From an uncultured Chryseobacterium sp. (lineage in GTDB: Bacteria; Bacteroidota; Bacteroidia; Flavobacteriales; Weeksellaceae): DNA of 49,530 nucleotides. The notes under the pieces are model-generated. The model did not search any database, had not been told where the DNA came from, and worked only from the letters and a program-made list of their open reading frames with translations. The position numbers and the translations under genes were made by a program. Shown in pieces: positions 26,282 to 34,767 of the stretch; the first letter of the stretch is position 1, and each line of letters begins with the position of its first letter. Location: positions 1 to 49,530 of the forward strand of contig CAJYRQ010000073.1 of the NCBI GenBank assembly GCA_913777465.1, in the 5' to 3' direction.

Positions 26282-26956
26282 ATGAAGATTATGAAAGTAG
26301 CTGCTCTAAGTGCAGTATTTGCGGCGCAGTTTGCGCTGGCCCAGTTTAAACAGTCGCCTTTGCCGTATGCTTATGATGCATTGGAAGGGAATATCGATGC
26401 CAAGACCATGGAAATCCATTATTCCAAGCATGCGGCGGCCTATGTAGCCAATTTAAATAAGGCGATTGCCGGAACACCGCAGGAAAAGCAGACCCTGTTT
26501 GAAATTATGTCGAATGCATCGAAACTGCCGATGGCGGTAAGAAATAATGCGGGAGGCCATTACAACCACGAATTGTTCTGGACCGTTCTGACGCCGGTAA
26601 AAAACACACAGCCGTCTGCAAAACTGGCAAAGGCCATTAATGATGCTTTCGGAAGCATGGATGCTTTTAAAGAAAAAATGGCGAAAGCCGGAGCCGACCG
26701 TTTCGGATCCGGATGGGCATGGCTTTCCGTTGATAAGAACGGGAAACTTTTTGTTTCGTCAACCCCTAACCAAGACAATCCTCTAATGGATGTGGTGGAA
26801 GAAAAGGGAACTCCGATTTTTGGAATCGATGTATGGGAACATGCCTATTACCTGAAATACCAGAATAAAAGAGCCGATTACCTGACTGCCATCTGGAATG
26901 TGACCAACTGGAAGGAGATCAGCAGAAGATATGAAGAAGCAATCAGCAAGAAATAA
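26282..26956 (+). CDS. Exported superoxide dismutase (Mn/Fe type)
   Basis: This enzyme dismutates superoxide to oxygen and hydrogen peroxide. It has 224 residues and begins with a signal peptide ending in FALAQ (about residue 21), so it acts in the periplasm or outside. The four metal ligands are readable: His46 (EIHYSKH), His96 ([10 protein letters not shown]), Asp183 and His187 (DVWEHAYY). [10 protein letters not shown] has the Gln typical of manganese-type enzymes; the metal cannot be fixed from sequence. The common second His of the HYxKHH motif is Ala here. A terminator follows. Confidence 0.94.
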   Translation: MKIMKVAALSAVFAAQFALAQFKQSPLPYAYDALEGNIDAKTMEIHYSKHAAAYVANLNKAIAGTPQEKQTLFEIMSNASKLPMAVRNNAGGHYNHELFWTVLTPVKNTQPSAKLAKAINDAFGSMDAFKEKMAKAGADRFGSGWAWLSVDKNGKLFVSSTPNQDNPLMDVVEEKGTPIFGIDVWEHAYYLKYQNKRADYLTAIWNVTNWKEISRRYEEAISKK

Positions 26957-26979
26957 GCAACCCATTAACCTTCACTTTG

Positions 26980-27019
26980 CGGCATATCCGGTTTATTCTG
27001 GGTATGCCGTAATTTTTTT
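26980..27019 (+). terminator. Intrinsic terminator of the superoxide dismutase gene
   Basis: CGGCATATCCGG pairs with CTGGGTATGCCG (about 12 bp with G-U pairs) around a 6-nt loop, followed by TAA and eight T. Confidence 0.8.
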
Positions 27020-27034
27020 TGTTCAGATCTATAA

Positions 27035-27210
27035 GCTGGAAAAGTGGGCAAGGGATAACGCCCTAGCCCGGATCGCAGCGGTTACCCCACAGCAGGGTTG
27101 GCGGGTTGGGAGCGGATGGATTGGCGATGGAGTGCATTGGAGTGTACCGGCGCGAGGAGTAGTAGCGGAGAGCCGGATCAAGCTCCTGAAAAATCGGTAC
27201 TTTTAGCCTT
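27035..27210 (+). other. GC-rich non-coding element, candidate structured RNA or dispersed repeat
   Basis: Between the superoxide dismutase terminator and the tRNA terminator lies a stretch richer in GC than its surroundings. It includes AGGGATAACGCCCT (a small hairpin), GGATCGCAGCGGTTACCCC, GAGGAGTAGTAGCGGAGAGC and AAGCTCCTGAAAAATCGGTA. Text like 'GCGGA(G/A)AGCC' recurs between genes in Flavobacteriia as I remember it. No gene is credible here. A structured RNA such as the Flavo-1 motif is possible but unproven. Confidence 0.35.
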
Positions 27211-27264
27211 TATGAAAGAATCTAAACCTAAAACCTATGAGGTTTCCTTTGAGGATAGAGCAAA

Positions 27265-27294
27265 AAAAAGAGATTCAAAACTGAATCTCTTTTT
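27265..27294 (-). terminator. Terminator of the rpsT-tRNA-Glu cluster
   Basis: A perfect 12-bp stem (AAAAAGAGATTC with GAATCTCTTTTT) has a 6-nt loop. On the minus strand it is followed by further T, and it lies just after the first tRNA-Glu gene. Confidence 0.85.
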
Positions 27295-27297
27295 AAG

Positions 27298-27369
27298 TAG
27301 CCCGTAGGGGAATCGAACCCCTCTTACCAGAATGAAAATCTGAGGTCCTAACCGATAGACGAACGGGCC
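27298..27369 (-). tRNA. tRNA-Glu (anticodon TTC)
   Basis: A 72-nt cloverleaf reads on the minus strand: acceptor GGCCCGT/ACGGGCT, an anticodon loop TTTTCAT giving TTC, and a T-arm GGGGTTCGATTCCCC. CCA is not encoded. The first acceptor pair appears to be G-U. It is identical to the copy at 27465. Confidence 0.95.
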
Positions 27370-27464
27370 ATCTGTCTTCCGCTGAATAAATAGCGTGTTA
27401 GTTTTTTGTTTTTATAAGTGTCAACTCTTATTAATTACCAGGTTAGAGTAGTAATTAAGTTTTG

Positions 27465-27536
27465 TAGCCCGTAGGGGAATCGAACCCCTCTTACCAGAAT
27501 GAAAATCTGAGGTCCTAACCGATAGACGAACGGGCC
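27465..27536 (-). tRNA. tRNA-Glu (anticodon TTC), second identical copy
   Basis: The sequence is identical to the tRNA at 27298-27369 and reads on the minus strand. Its 5' end is 11 nt after the rpsT stop codon, so it is probably processed from the rpsT transcript. Confidence 0.95.
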
Positions 27537-27547
27537 AACTATACTTA

Positions 27548-27802
27548 TTAAGCCAGTTTATTAACGTGCTTAGTTAATTTGCTTTTTAAGTTAGCTGCTT
27601 TGTTTTTGTGGATGATGTTTTTCTTCGCTAATCTGTCCAACAAAGAGATAACCTTTGGCAATTGTTCTGCAGCAGCAGCTTTATCTTCTTCATTTCTTAA
27701 CACCTTCATTGCTGTTCTAGCAGTCTTGTGGTAGTATCTGTTACGAAGTCTTCTTACTTCGTTTTGTCTAATTCTTTTTAATGCTGATTTATGATTTGCC
27801 AT
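27548..27802 (-). CDS. rpsT: 30S ribosomal protein S20
   Basis: S20 binds 16S rRNA in the small subunit. The 84-residue Lys/Arg/Ala-rich helical protein begins [15 protein letters not shown] and contains HKTARTAMK and [13 protein letters not shown], all typical of the family. The ATG at 27802 is chosen because the family starts there and the -7 box at 27821 lies upstream of it; an in-frame start at 27823 would overlap that box. Two tRNA-Glu genes follow. Confidence 0.97.
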   Translation of the reverse strand: MANHKSALKRIRQNEVRRLRNRYYHKTARTAMKVLRNEEDKAAAAEQLPKVISLLDRLAKKNIIHKNKAANLKSKLTKHVNKLA

Positions 27803-27820
27803 ATCGTTCAAATGTGAGTG

Positions 27821-27852
27821 CAAAAGTAAAACCTTTTTTTTAATCCTCCAAA
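27821..27852 (-). promoter_or_regulatory. Promoter of rpsT
   Basis: On the minus strand a -33 TTTG (27849-27852) precedes the -7 box TACTTTTG (27821-27828) with 20 nt between them. Transcription would start about 12 nt before the rpsT ATG. Confidence 0.75.
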
Positions 27853-27869
27853 TTTATTTTAAAAAATTT

Positions 27870-28190
27870 TTAATTTTCTTCAGATAAATATTTTCGAAGT
27901 TTATCAATTGCCTGTTCTATTTTAATATTCTCTTCTTCTCTTTCTAATTTTTTGATGGTGCTTTTCAGCATAACCATCGCGTTGTTCCATTCTCCAGTGG
28001 TATTGGTGAAGGTAAGTCCGTCAATCGTTACTTCAAAATCGACCCTTTCTCCTTTCCGGTAAAGCCTGAAACTTATTTTATCATCACTGCCTGCAATCCC
28101 GTCTTCATTGATTTTTAAATCATAACTTTTTGGGTTAGAGTGGATTTTATTAAAAAGCAATTTCGCTTCCTGTATTTTTAAATCCGGCAT
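27870..28190 (-). CDS. Hypothetical protein, 106 residues
   Basis: I do not recognise the family. The protein is short, charged and without a signal peptide or membrane segment. The first two thirds look like a beta-rich fold (SYDLKINEDG, KISFRLYRKGERVDFEVTIDGLTF), and the C-terminal 45 residues are predominantly helical and Lys/Glu-rich. The ATG at 28190 is used because a longer frame would run into the tRNA-Glu gene at 28201-28275. It follows that tRNA closely and may share its transcript. Confidence 0.7.
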   Translation of the reverse strand: MPDLKIQEAKLLFNKIHSNPKSYDLKINEDGIAGSDDKISFRLYRKGERVDFEVTIDGLTFTNTTGEWNNAMVMLKSTIKKLEREEENIKIEQAIDKLRKYLSEEN

Positions 28191-28200
28191 GATATAAATT

Positions 28201-28275
28201 TGGTAGCCTATAGGAGAATCGAACTCCTGTTGCAAGGATGAAAACCTTGAGTCCTAACCACTAGACGAATAGGCC
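28201..28275 (-). tRNA. tRNA-Glu (anticodon TTC), divergent copy with encoded CCA
   Basis: A cloverleaf reads on the minus strand: acceptor GGCCTAT/ATAGGCT, an anticodon stem CAAGG/CCTTG with loop TTTTCAT (anticodon TTC), a T-arm AGGAGTTCGATTCTCCT, and a genomic CCA at 28201-28203. It differs from the two identical copies nearby in the acceptor, anticodon and T stems. Confidence 0.94.
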
Positions 28276-28289
28276 AAATTTTGAGGTTG

Positions 28290-28320
28290 CAAAAGTAACA
28301 ATTAACTTTTTAACTTCAAA
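28290..28320 (-). promoter_or_regulatory. Promoter of the divergent tRNA-Glu
   Basis: On the minus strand a -33 TTTG (28317-28320) and a -7 box TACTTTTG (28290-28297) are separated by 19 nt. Transcription would begin about 9 nt before the tRNA. Confidence 0.75.
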
Positions 28321-28331
28321 ATTATTTTTTG

Positions 28332-29618
28332 TTATTTGAAAACTTTTTGGATAATGGTATTCTTAATCCCTTTAGCTTCAATATCTTTCTGGAGCTTCAC
28401 GGCATCCTCCAATGTATAGACTTTTCCGTAGGTGTAATAGAAAACGCCGCTTTCCTTATTCCGCTCCACATCTTTCAGGGTCTGGAGAATCGGTGAATTT
28501 CCGTTCAGCTTATCGCCTACATATACTTCAATGGTGTAATAGCCTGAGTTCAGTTTCTGGTTCGGCATAAATCCGACCGCATAGGCATTCCGGAATCCGG
28601 CATCTTTAGCCGTCCTGATGTTGATGTCCCTTACGGAAGCCATGTTGGTAACGCCGTAATAGTATTTGTACTGTCCGTTTTCCTTGATCGGTAAAATATA
28701 GTTTAAGCCTTTCAGCGCAGGATCCCCGTCATTGAATTTTTGTGGAGAGCTTAGCAGAAGGATTCGGAAATCATTTTTCAGTGCGACTTCCGCCGGTTTC
28801 TCAGGTTCCGGTTTTTTTACGTTGGCTGAAATTCCGGATTTTCGGTCGATGGCTTTTTTATAATCGATGATTGCCTGGTAAATACTCTGCGAGATTTCTT
28901 CCTGCCCTTTTTCCGAAGCCAGGTAATGGCTTTCTTCCGGGTGGTTGATGAATCCGGTTTCAATAAGCACCGAAGGCATGGCATTCATCCGGAGCACGTG
29001 AAGGTTTTTCTGGAAAACCCCTCTGGAAAATCTTTTGTCTTTATTCACAAAATTATCTTCTACCAGTCCGCCCAGCAAAAGACTGGACTCAAGATATTTG
29101 CTCTGCTGGAGTTTCAGGGCAATCAGAGACTCCGGTGAACTGGCGTCATAGGATCCGAAGGTCTGCTTATCCTTTTCATCCAGAAAGATCACGTCGTTTT
29201 CCCTTTTGGCGACTTCCAGGTTGGTATCGTTCTGGTCGGGCCCCTGTACATAGGTTTCCGTTCCGTAGGCAGTCGGCCTCTTTGAGGAATTACAGTGGAT
29301 GGATACAAAAAGATCCGCTTTACTCCTGTTGGCCAGGTTCGTTCTGTCCGAGAGTGAAGGGTATTCGTCGATTTTGCGGGTGTAGATTACTTTGAAATCT
29401 TTATTTTTTTCAAGCATCGCCCCGACTTTCAGGGTAATGGTGAGCGTAACGTCCTTTTCGGCAACCCTTCCGATGTCGGCGTAGGACCGGTTTGCTCCGT
29501 GATCACTTCCCCCGTGTCCCGCGTCTAAAACAACGATGAATTTCTTTTGCGAAAAAATAAAGTTGGTAAGGAGTAGGAAGAGAAATGATAAAATTATTTT
29601 AAAATTTACTTTGTGCAT
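28332..29618 (-). CDS. N-acetylmuramoyl-L-alanine amidase (Amidase_3)
   Basis: This exported zinc amidase cuts the bond between N-acetylmuramic acid and the peptide stem, as in cell separation. It has 428 residues and a signal peptide ending in IFSQ (about residue 24). The zinc ligands are His35 (DAGHGG), Glu54 (VAEKD) and His108 (SIHCNS), and the catalytic Glu220 is in VLIETGFINH. The C-terminal part (about 285-428) looks like a SPOR-type or repeat domain that could bind septal peptidoglycan. It is divergent from lptD. Confidence 0.92.
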   Translation of the reverse strand: MHKVNFKIILSFLFLLLTNFIFSQKKFIVVLDAGHGGSDHGANRSYADIGRVAEKDVTLTITLKVGAMLEKNKDFKVIYTRKIDEYPSLSDRTNLANRSKADLFVSIHCNSSKRPTAYGTETYVQGPDQNDTNLEVAKRENDVIFLDEKDKQTFGSYDASSPESLIALKLQQSKYLESSLLLGGLVEDNFVNKDKRFSRGVFQKNLHVLRMNAMPSVLIETGFINHPEESHYLASEKGQEEISQSIYQAIIDYKKAIDRKSGISANVKKPEPEKPAEVALKNDFRILLLSSPQKFNDGDPALKGLNYILPIKENGQYKYYYGVTNMASVRDINIRTAKDAGFRNAYAVGFMPNQKLNSGYYTIEVYVGDKLNGNSPILQTLKDVERNKESGVFYYTYGKVYTLEDAVKLQKDIEAKGIKNTIIQKVFK

Positions 29619-29640
29619 CTTACAGTTTTAAAAATTATAT

Positions 29641-29648
29641 TAATTTTG
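29641..29648 (+). promoter_or_regulatory. Promoter -7 box for lptD (decides the start)
   Basis: TAATTTTG is an exact TAnnTTTG box. Transcription near 29655 excludes the in-frame GTG at 29613 and supports the TTG at 29685. Confidence 0.6.
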
Positions 29649-29684
29649 AGCCTTAGTATTATACCTATAAATATAACGAAAAAA

Positions 29685-32273
29685 TTGGTCAAAACCGTCT
29701 CCAAAAATATATTACAAATTTTAATTATCCTAATTTTTAACAGTTTTTTAGCACAGCAGACGCCTGAAAAATTGCCTGAAAATGCGGTAAATGATACCAT
29801 TTCCAGAAAGGACACTGTGGTGGTAAAAAAAGAATCCCTTGAAGATGTTCTCCGTACCAAAGCGGATGTGCAGCGCCGGGATTTCCAGAAGAAAATGATC
29901 TACCTGAACAGAAACGCGCAGGTGAAGTACCAGGATATGCAGATTGATGCCGATTATATCTCCATCGATGAGCAGAAAAACATCATGTATGCCCGTGGAA
30001 AGCAGGATTCTCTGGGAAGAATTATAGAACCTGTAATTACGACCCAGGCAGGGAAGGTGTACGAAACCACAGAGTTCCAGTACAACACAAAAACCAGACA
30101 GGCCATTGCTTTTAATGCGAGGACAGAAGAAAATGAAGGGGTAATTGTCGCCAATAAGACCAAAAAATACAACGATTCGGTCTTTGCGATGAAACGCGCC
30201 ATTTATACCACCGACGATTATTTTATTAAGAAAAAAGATACGGCAGCGGATTACTATCTGCGGGCTTCCAACATCAAGCTGGTAAAAACAAGGAATAAAT
30301 CCTCCATCATTTCAGGGCCGATCCAGATGTATATCGAAGAAGTGCCGACACCGCTGATTATGCCTTTTGCCATCCTTCCGTTTTCAGACAAAAGATCGGC
30401 CGGTATCCTGATCCCGAGCTTCGGGGAACGGCAGGACGTCGGGTTCTTCCTGAACGGACTGGGGTATTACCAACCGATCGGGGAACATTTCGATCTCAAG
30501 GTCCTTGCGGATATTTACACCAAAGGAAGCTGGAACCTGCGGCCGGAAATGAATTACATCAAGAAGTACCGCTACTCCGGAAATTTTTCCGCCGATATCG
30601 GAACCATGGTCCGCGGAATCAAAGGGTTGGATAATTACGGGAAAACAGGAACGTACCGGATCGCCTGGAGACACACCCAGGATACTAAAGCCAATCCTTT
30701 CCTTACCTTCTCCGCTTCGGTAGATGTCGTAAGTACAAGATTTTACAACAATACGCTGAACAACAATTATATTCTTAACCAAAATGTATTAAATACCCAG
30801 CAGAACTCTACGGTAACCCTTACCAAAAGATTCCTGAAGCTGCCGGTGACGATTACCGGTACGGCTTCCTATTCACAGAACTTTGCAACCGGCCTTTCGG
30901 ATCTCCGTCTGCCGCAGATGAACATTGCCATCAACCAGTTTTATCTGTTCGGTTCCAAAACAGGGGTAAGATCAGGACTGCTGGAAAACCTGACGGTGAA
31001 TACCGGGATCAACTTAACGAACTTTGTTCAGACCGAGGAAGGGGAGCTTTTCAAAGCGGCCATGTGGGATAAGCTGCAGACCGGTCTTAAAAACAATATT
31101 GCTTTAGGAACCAATACCACGGTGGCCAAATATTTTACGTTCAGTTTAGGAGCAAATATCGATAATGCCCTGACGACAAAAACGATTGATAAATTTTATG
31201 ATCCGATCCAGAATAAGGTCTTAACCGAAATCAATAAAGGTGTTTCCGGGTACTCTACTTTTTCCACCACGGCCAGTTTGCAGACGACTTTGTACGGAAT
31301 GCTGAACTTTAAAAAAGGGTCAGCGATTGAAGCCATCAGGCACATGATGACGCCGAGTATCGGGTTTACCTATTCTCCGGATTTCGGGGGCTCGGGATTC
31401 GGGTATTTCAGAAATTATTATGATGCCAACGGAGCCTTAACGCCTTACTCCATTTTTGAAGGCGGGATCATCGGGTCTCCTTCCAGCGGACTGGTGGGTG
31501 CTCTGGGTTTCAATATCGGAAACAATGTTGAAATGAAAGTACGGTCTAAAAAAGATTCTACCGGTGTAAAAAAAATAAAACTGTTTGAATCGTTGAACCT
31601 TGCCGGAAACTACAACTTTGCTGCAAAAGACCATCCATTTTCCATTATCACGATCAACGGACAGTCGTCTTTCTTTAACAACAAACTAAGTGTAAATACC
31701 AGCTTGTCTCTCGACCCTTACCGTATTATTTATATTCCGGGGCAGGAAGCCGGGATCAGGACGGAGAATTTCGGACACTTCAGTGTACAGGGATTCAATG
31801 TCCAGATGTCGTATCCTCTAAGCAGCGAAATATTCGGCGAGAAAACGGATTACGGCAAAAAGTACAGTAAAAAAGGAGAGATCCGGAATGAAAATTATTA
31901 TTTCGACGACGATAATTATGCCCATTTCGATCAGGCCTGGACTTTGAACGTCAATGCCAACTACGCTTACACCAGAACTTCGGCTTCCAGGACACCAACC
32001 AAATTAGCTTCCGTAGGGCTGGACGGAAGCATTAAACTGACCCCTTACTGGAACATCAACGGAAGTACGCATTACGATATGGTAACGCAACAGCTGGCCT
32101 ACACCAGAATAGGGTTCTCAAGGGATCAGAGGAGCTTTACCATCAATTTCAACTGGGTGCCTTTCGGGCAGTATAAGGTTTATGATTTCTTTATCGGGAT
32201 CAAAGCCAATATCCTGAGTGATGCGCTGAAGTACAAAGACCGAAGCTTTACCCAGCCTAATGCACCATTCTAG
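29685..32273 (+). CDS. lptD: LPS-assembly outer-membrane protein LptD
   Basis: LptD forms the outer-membrane barrel that inserts lipopolysaccharide into the outer leaflet. From the TTG at 29685 the protein has 862 residues and starts with a classic signal peptide ending in FLAQQ. The N-terminal OstA-like (LptA-like) beta-jellyroll is visible as AQVKYQDMQIDADYISID and NIMYARGKQDSLGR. The barrel follows with IMPFAILPFSDKRSAGILIPSFG, the conserved entry to the LptD_C domain, and many aromatic strands to the end. The TTG is preferred because a promoter box lies between it and the upstream GTG at 29613. Confidence 0.9.
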   Translation: MVKTVSKNILQILIILIFNSFLAQQTPEKLPENAVNDTISRKDTVVVKKESLEDVLRTKADVQRRDFQKKMIYLNRNAQVKYQDMQIDADYISIDEQKNIMYARGKQDSLGRIIEPVITTQAGKVYETTEFQYNTKTRQAIAFNARTEENEGVIVANKTKKYNDSVFAMKRAIYTTDDYFIKKKDTAADYYLRASNIKLVKTRNKSSIISGPIQMYIEEVPTPLIMPFAILPFSDKRSAGILIPSFGERQDVGFFLNGLGYYQPIGEHFDLKVLADIYTKGSWNLRPEMNYIKKYRYSGNFSADIGTMVRGIKGLDNYGKTGTYRIAWRHTQDTKANPFLTFSASVDVVSTRFYNNTLNNNYILNQNVLNTQQNSTVTLTKRFLKLPVTITGTASYSQNFATGLSDLRLPQMNIAINQFYLFGSKTGVRSGLLENLTVNTGINLTNFVQTEEGELFKAAMWDKLQTGLKNNIALGTNTTVAKYFTFSLGANIDNALTTKTIDKFYDPIQNKVLTEINKGVSGYSTFSTTASLQTTLYGMLNFKKGSAIEAIRHMMTPSIGFTYSPDFGGSGFGYFRNYYDANGALTPYSIFEGGIIGSPSSGLVGALGFNIGNNVEMKVRSKKDSTGVKKIKLFESLNLAGNYNFAAKDHPFSIITINGQSSFFNNKLSVNTSLSLDPYRIIYIPGQEAGIRTENFGHFSVQGFNVQMSYPLSSEIFGEKTDYGKKYSKKGEIRNENYYFDDDNYAHFDQAWTLNVNANYAYTRTSASRTPTKLASVGLDGSIKLTPYWNINGSTHYDMVTQQLAYTRIGFSRDQRSFTINFNWVPFGQYKVYDFFIGIKANILSDALKYKDRSFTQPNAPF

Positions 32274-32287
32274 CATCAGATTTGATA

Positions 32288-32317
32288 TTTGATTATAGAA
32301 TATAAATTTTATATTTG
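32288..32317 (+). promoter_or_regulatory. Promoter of ridA
   Basis: A -33 TTTG (32288-32291), an 18-nt spacer and an exact -7 box TATATTTG (32310-32317) are present. Transcription starts about 13 nt before the ATG. Confidence 0.8.
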
Positions 32318-32335
32318 CACCCAAAATAAATTCTA

Positions 32336-32716
32336 ATGAAAAAAATAATCAACACGGAAAATGCGCCTGCAGCAATCGGACCGTATTCACAGGCGAATAT
32401 GGCCAACGGGGTTCTGTATATCTCGGGTCAGATCCCGGTAGATCCTGCAACGGGCAAACTGGTAGAAGGAATCGAAAAAGAAACGCATCAGGTAATGAAA
32501 AATCTGGAAGCTGTTCTTACGGAAGCCGGAATGACTTTTAGAAATGTGGTGAAAGCAACGATTTTCCTTAAAAATATGGATGATTTTGCGGTAATGAATG
32601 ACATTTATGCCTCTTACCTGGATGCAGAAAGCTATCCTGCCCGTGAAACCGTACAGGTTTCCTGCCTGCCGAAAAATGTTGATATTGAAATTTCCATGAT
32701 CGCACACCAGGATTAA
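32336..32716 (+). CDS. ridA: RidA-family enamine/imine deaminase
   Basis: RidA hydrolyses reactive enamine/imine intermediates such as 2-aminoacrylate released by PLP enzymes. The 126-residue length is standard. The family motifs are present: GPYSQA (15-20), YISGQIPVDPATG, and the C-terminal YPARETVQV with the carboxylate-binding Arg103. The start of the next gene overlaps its stop by one base (TAATG), so the two genes are co-translated. Confidence 0.96.
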   Translation: MKKIINTENAPAAIGPYSQANMANGVLYISGQIPVDPATGKLVEGIEKETHQVMKNLEAVLTEAGMTFRNVVKATIFLKNMDDFAVMNDIYASYLDAESYPARETVQVSCLPKNVDIEISMIAHQD

Positions 32717-33168
32717 TGAATTTTATAAGAAATACAATTGCGGTTATCGTAGGTCTTGGCATTGCAGGGCTTATTATTACTCTTGGCATCAGGATGTTTC
32801 CGCAATGGGTAACTTTCGAGGCTTTTGCTCCGTTTGAGCACTGGCAAAAATTTCTTCAGAGTATGCAGAAAGACGGTGCCTTTTTCGGCTTCCTGCTATT
32901 TATTTCGGGGCTTGGGACTACCGTTGGCGGAGTGGCAACGGCAATTATCGTTAAATATGCCAAAGTAGCCTATGCCATCCTTATCGGTTTCATTATGCTT
33001 TTTCTGGCGATGCTGGACGTTATTGTTTTCCCTTATCACCCTACCTTCTATAAAGTATCTATTTTCCTTACGTTTTTTCCTTTCTCATGGATCGGAGGAA
33101 AAATAGTAGAAGTGATTTATGAAAGGAAAAAGAAAAGAAGAATTGCCGAAAAGATAAACAGGTTATAA
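32716..33168 (+). CDS. Small polytopic membrane protein
   Basis: I do not recognise a named family. The 150-residue protein has four predicted membrane helices (about 5-27, 55-80, 84-107, 112-130) and a basic cytoplasmic tail (ERKKKRRIAEKINRL). Its start codon overlaps the ridA stop by one base, so the genes are coupled, which may or may not imply shared function. A strong bidirectional terminator follows. Confidence 0.75.
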   Translation: MNFIRNTIAVIVGLGIAGLIITLGIRMFPQWVTFEAFAPFEHWQKFLQSMQKDGAFFGFLLFISGLGTTVGGVATAIIVKYAKVAYAILIGFIMLFLAMLDVIVFPYHPTFYKVSIFLTFFPFSWIGGKIVEVIYERKKKRRIAEKINRL

Positions 33169-33175
33169 AAAAATA

Positions 33176-33210
33176 AAAAACCGCTGCAAATCCAATTTGC
33201 AGCGGTTTTT
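33176..33210. terminator. Bidirectional terminator between the membrane protein and the HtrA protease
   Basis: A 16-bp perfect stem (AAAAACCGCTGCAAAT with ATTTGCAGCGGTTTTT) has a 3-nt loop. It ends in T on both strands and serves the plus-strand gene ending at 33168 and the minus-strand gene ending at 33244. Confidence 0.93.
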
Positions 33211-33243
33211 GTTAATATAGAAGTGAAAGTTTAGTTTCTTTGA

Positions 33244-34767
33244 TTAAGGCATTTTAAAGCCTCTCTGGTAGCCTCTTCCGTAGTCGTCCATGTATTTTAC
33301 CTGTACGGTTCCGGAAAATTTGTTCAGTATGTTTTCCACATCTTTTTGTGAATTCACCGGTTTGCCGTTGATCTCGGTAATGATATAGCCGTCTACGATT
33401 CCCGCTTTAGCCATTTCCCCGCCTTCGATTACGTTTTTGGCAATGATCCCGCTGTTCAGTCCGTAATAGGCTTTTGTTTTGTCATCAATGCTCTGGAAAT
33501 CGGCTCCTATTTTTTCAGTTACGCTAAGATCCGCTTTTGTTCTTGTGGAAGTACCTCCTTTCTGGTCTCTCAAAGTAACGGTAGTAGTGGAAGGTTTCCC
33601 GTTTCTTGTATAAGTTACGGTAACTTTATCTCCCGGGCGTTTGCTTCCTACCGCCACCGAAAGATCGGCAAAATCGGTAATAGGTACTGTATCGATCTGG
33701 GTGATGATGTCTCCTGTTTTCAGTCCGGCGTCTTCGGCACCGCTGTTTTCTCCGAACCCTGTTACCAATACTCCGGAACCGGCTTTATAATTTGTTTTCT
33801 TTTCCTCATTATAAGCTGAAACCAACCTGTCATTAGAAAGATCTAAAGATGTTATGCCCAGGAATCCTCTCTGTACGATTCCGAATTTCTTGATATCCTC
33901 AATAATTTTTCTTGCCAGATTGGAAGGAACGGCAAATCCATACCCCTGGTAATATCCTGTCGTAGACTGGATCGCCGAGTTGATTCCGATCAGGTCTCCG
34001 TTTGTATTCACCAACGCTCCTCCTGAGTTTCCTGGATTAATGGCCGCATCCGTCTGGATAAAGCTTTCAATCGGGTTGGCTGCTTTGCCCTGGGAGCTCA
34101 GAATTCCGATCCCTCTTCCCTTAGCCGAAACAATTCCGGCAGTTACGGTAGAATTAAGACCAAGCGGGTTTCCTACCGCCAGTACCCATTGTCCTACTTC
34201 AATATTATCGGAATTTGCAAAATTTAAGAAAGGCAAACCTTTTTCTTCGATTTTCAGTAATGAAATATCAGTATTCGGGTCTGTACCTACTAAGGTTGCG
34301 ATATAAGATTTTTTATTGCTTAAAACCACTTCAAGTTTGTTGGCTCCGGCTACGACGTGATTGTTGGAAATAATATATCCGTCAGGAGAAACAATTACCC
34401 CCGATCCCATTCCGGAAGGCATGTTGTCGGGGACCTGCTGCTTTTGTCTCTGCTGGCCTCTTCCTCCGAAAGGATCACCAAAGAAGAAATCGAACATATC
34501 CTGTTCCGAAGCCCTGCTGGTGGATCTGGATTGGTAATTTTTAATGGTAACTACAGCGGGAACGGTTGTTTTGGCTGCTTTTACAAAGTCATCACCCACT
34601 GCAGAAGAGTTCATCCCTGCAAACGATACATTGGAAGCTTTTGTAAAATAGGATTGGTCTGTGCTGTCGGAGTTATGATTCAGGTATTGTATTCCTCCAA
34701 CGGCAGTAGCTCCTGAAATAACACCCACCACAGCAAATGGCAATAGTTTTTTTAAAGTACTCTTCAT
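33244..34767 (-). CDS. DegP/HtrA-type periplasmic serine protease
   Basis: HtrA proteases degrade or refold damaged envelope proteins. This 507-residue protein has an N-terminal hydrophobic signal or anchor (about 8-25). A trypsin-like domain carries the triad His137 (SNNHVVAG), Asp167 (NTDISLLKI) and Ser248 (NPGNSGGALV). Two PDZ domains follow at about 300-395 and 415-500. A Gly/Gln/Arg-rich loop (about 100-113) matches the flexible LA loop region of DegP. It has its own promoter and is closed by the bidirectional terminator. Confidence 0.93.
   Translation of the reverse strand: MKSTLKKLLPFAVVGVISGATAVGGIQYLNHNSDSTDQSYFTKASNVSFAGMNSSAVGDDFVKAAKTTVPAVVTIKNYQSRSTSRASEQDMFDFFFGDPFGGRGQQRQKQQVPDNMPSGMGSGVIVSPDGYIISNNHVVAGANKLEVVLSNKKSYIATLVGTDPNTDISLLKIEEKGLPFLNFANSDNIEVGQWVLAVGNPLGLNSTVTAGIVSAKGRGIGILSSQGKAANPIESFIQTDAAINPGNSGGALVNTNGDLIGINSAIQSTTGYYQGYGFAVPSNLARKIIEDIKKFGIVQRGFLGITSLDLSNDRLVSAYNEEKKTNYKAGSGVLVTGFGENSGAEDAGLKTGDIITQIDTVPITDFADLSVAVGSKRPGDKVTVTYTRNGKPSTTTVTLRDQKGGTSTRTKADLSVTEKIGADFQSIDDKTKAYYGLNSGIIAKNVIEGGEMAKAGIVDGYIITEINGKPVNSQKDVENILNKFSGTVQVKYMDDYGRGYQRGFKMP

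Noticed and set aside
27385-27420. Minus-strand TTGACA-like and TATAAA-like text between the two tRNA-Glu genes
   Set aside because: It resembles an E. coli sigma-70 promoter, but promoters in this genome follow TTG-N19-TAnnTTTG; chance match in AT-rich DNA.
29613-29684. GTG start for lptD overlapping the amidase start
   Set aside because: A -7 box at 29641 lies between, and the signal peptide beginning at the TTG at 29685 is much better formed.
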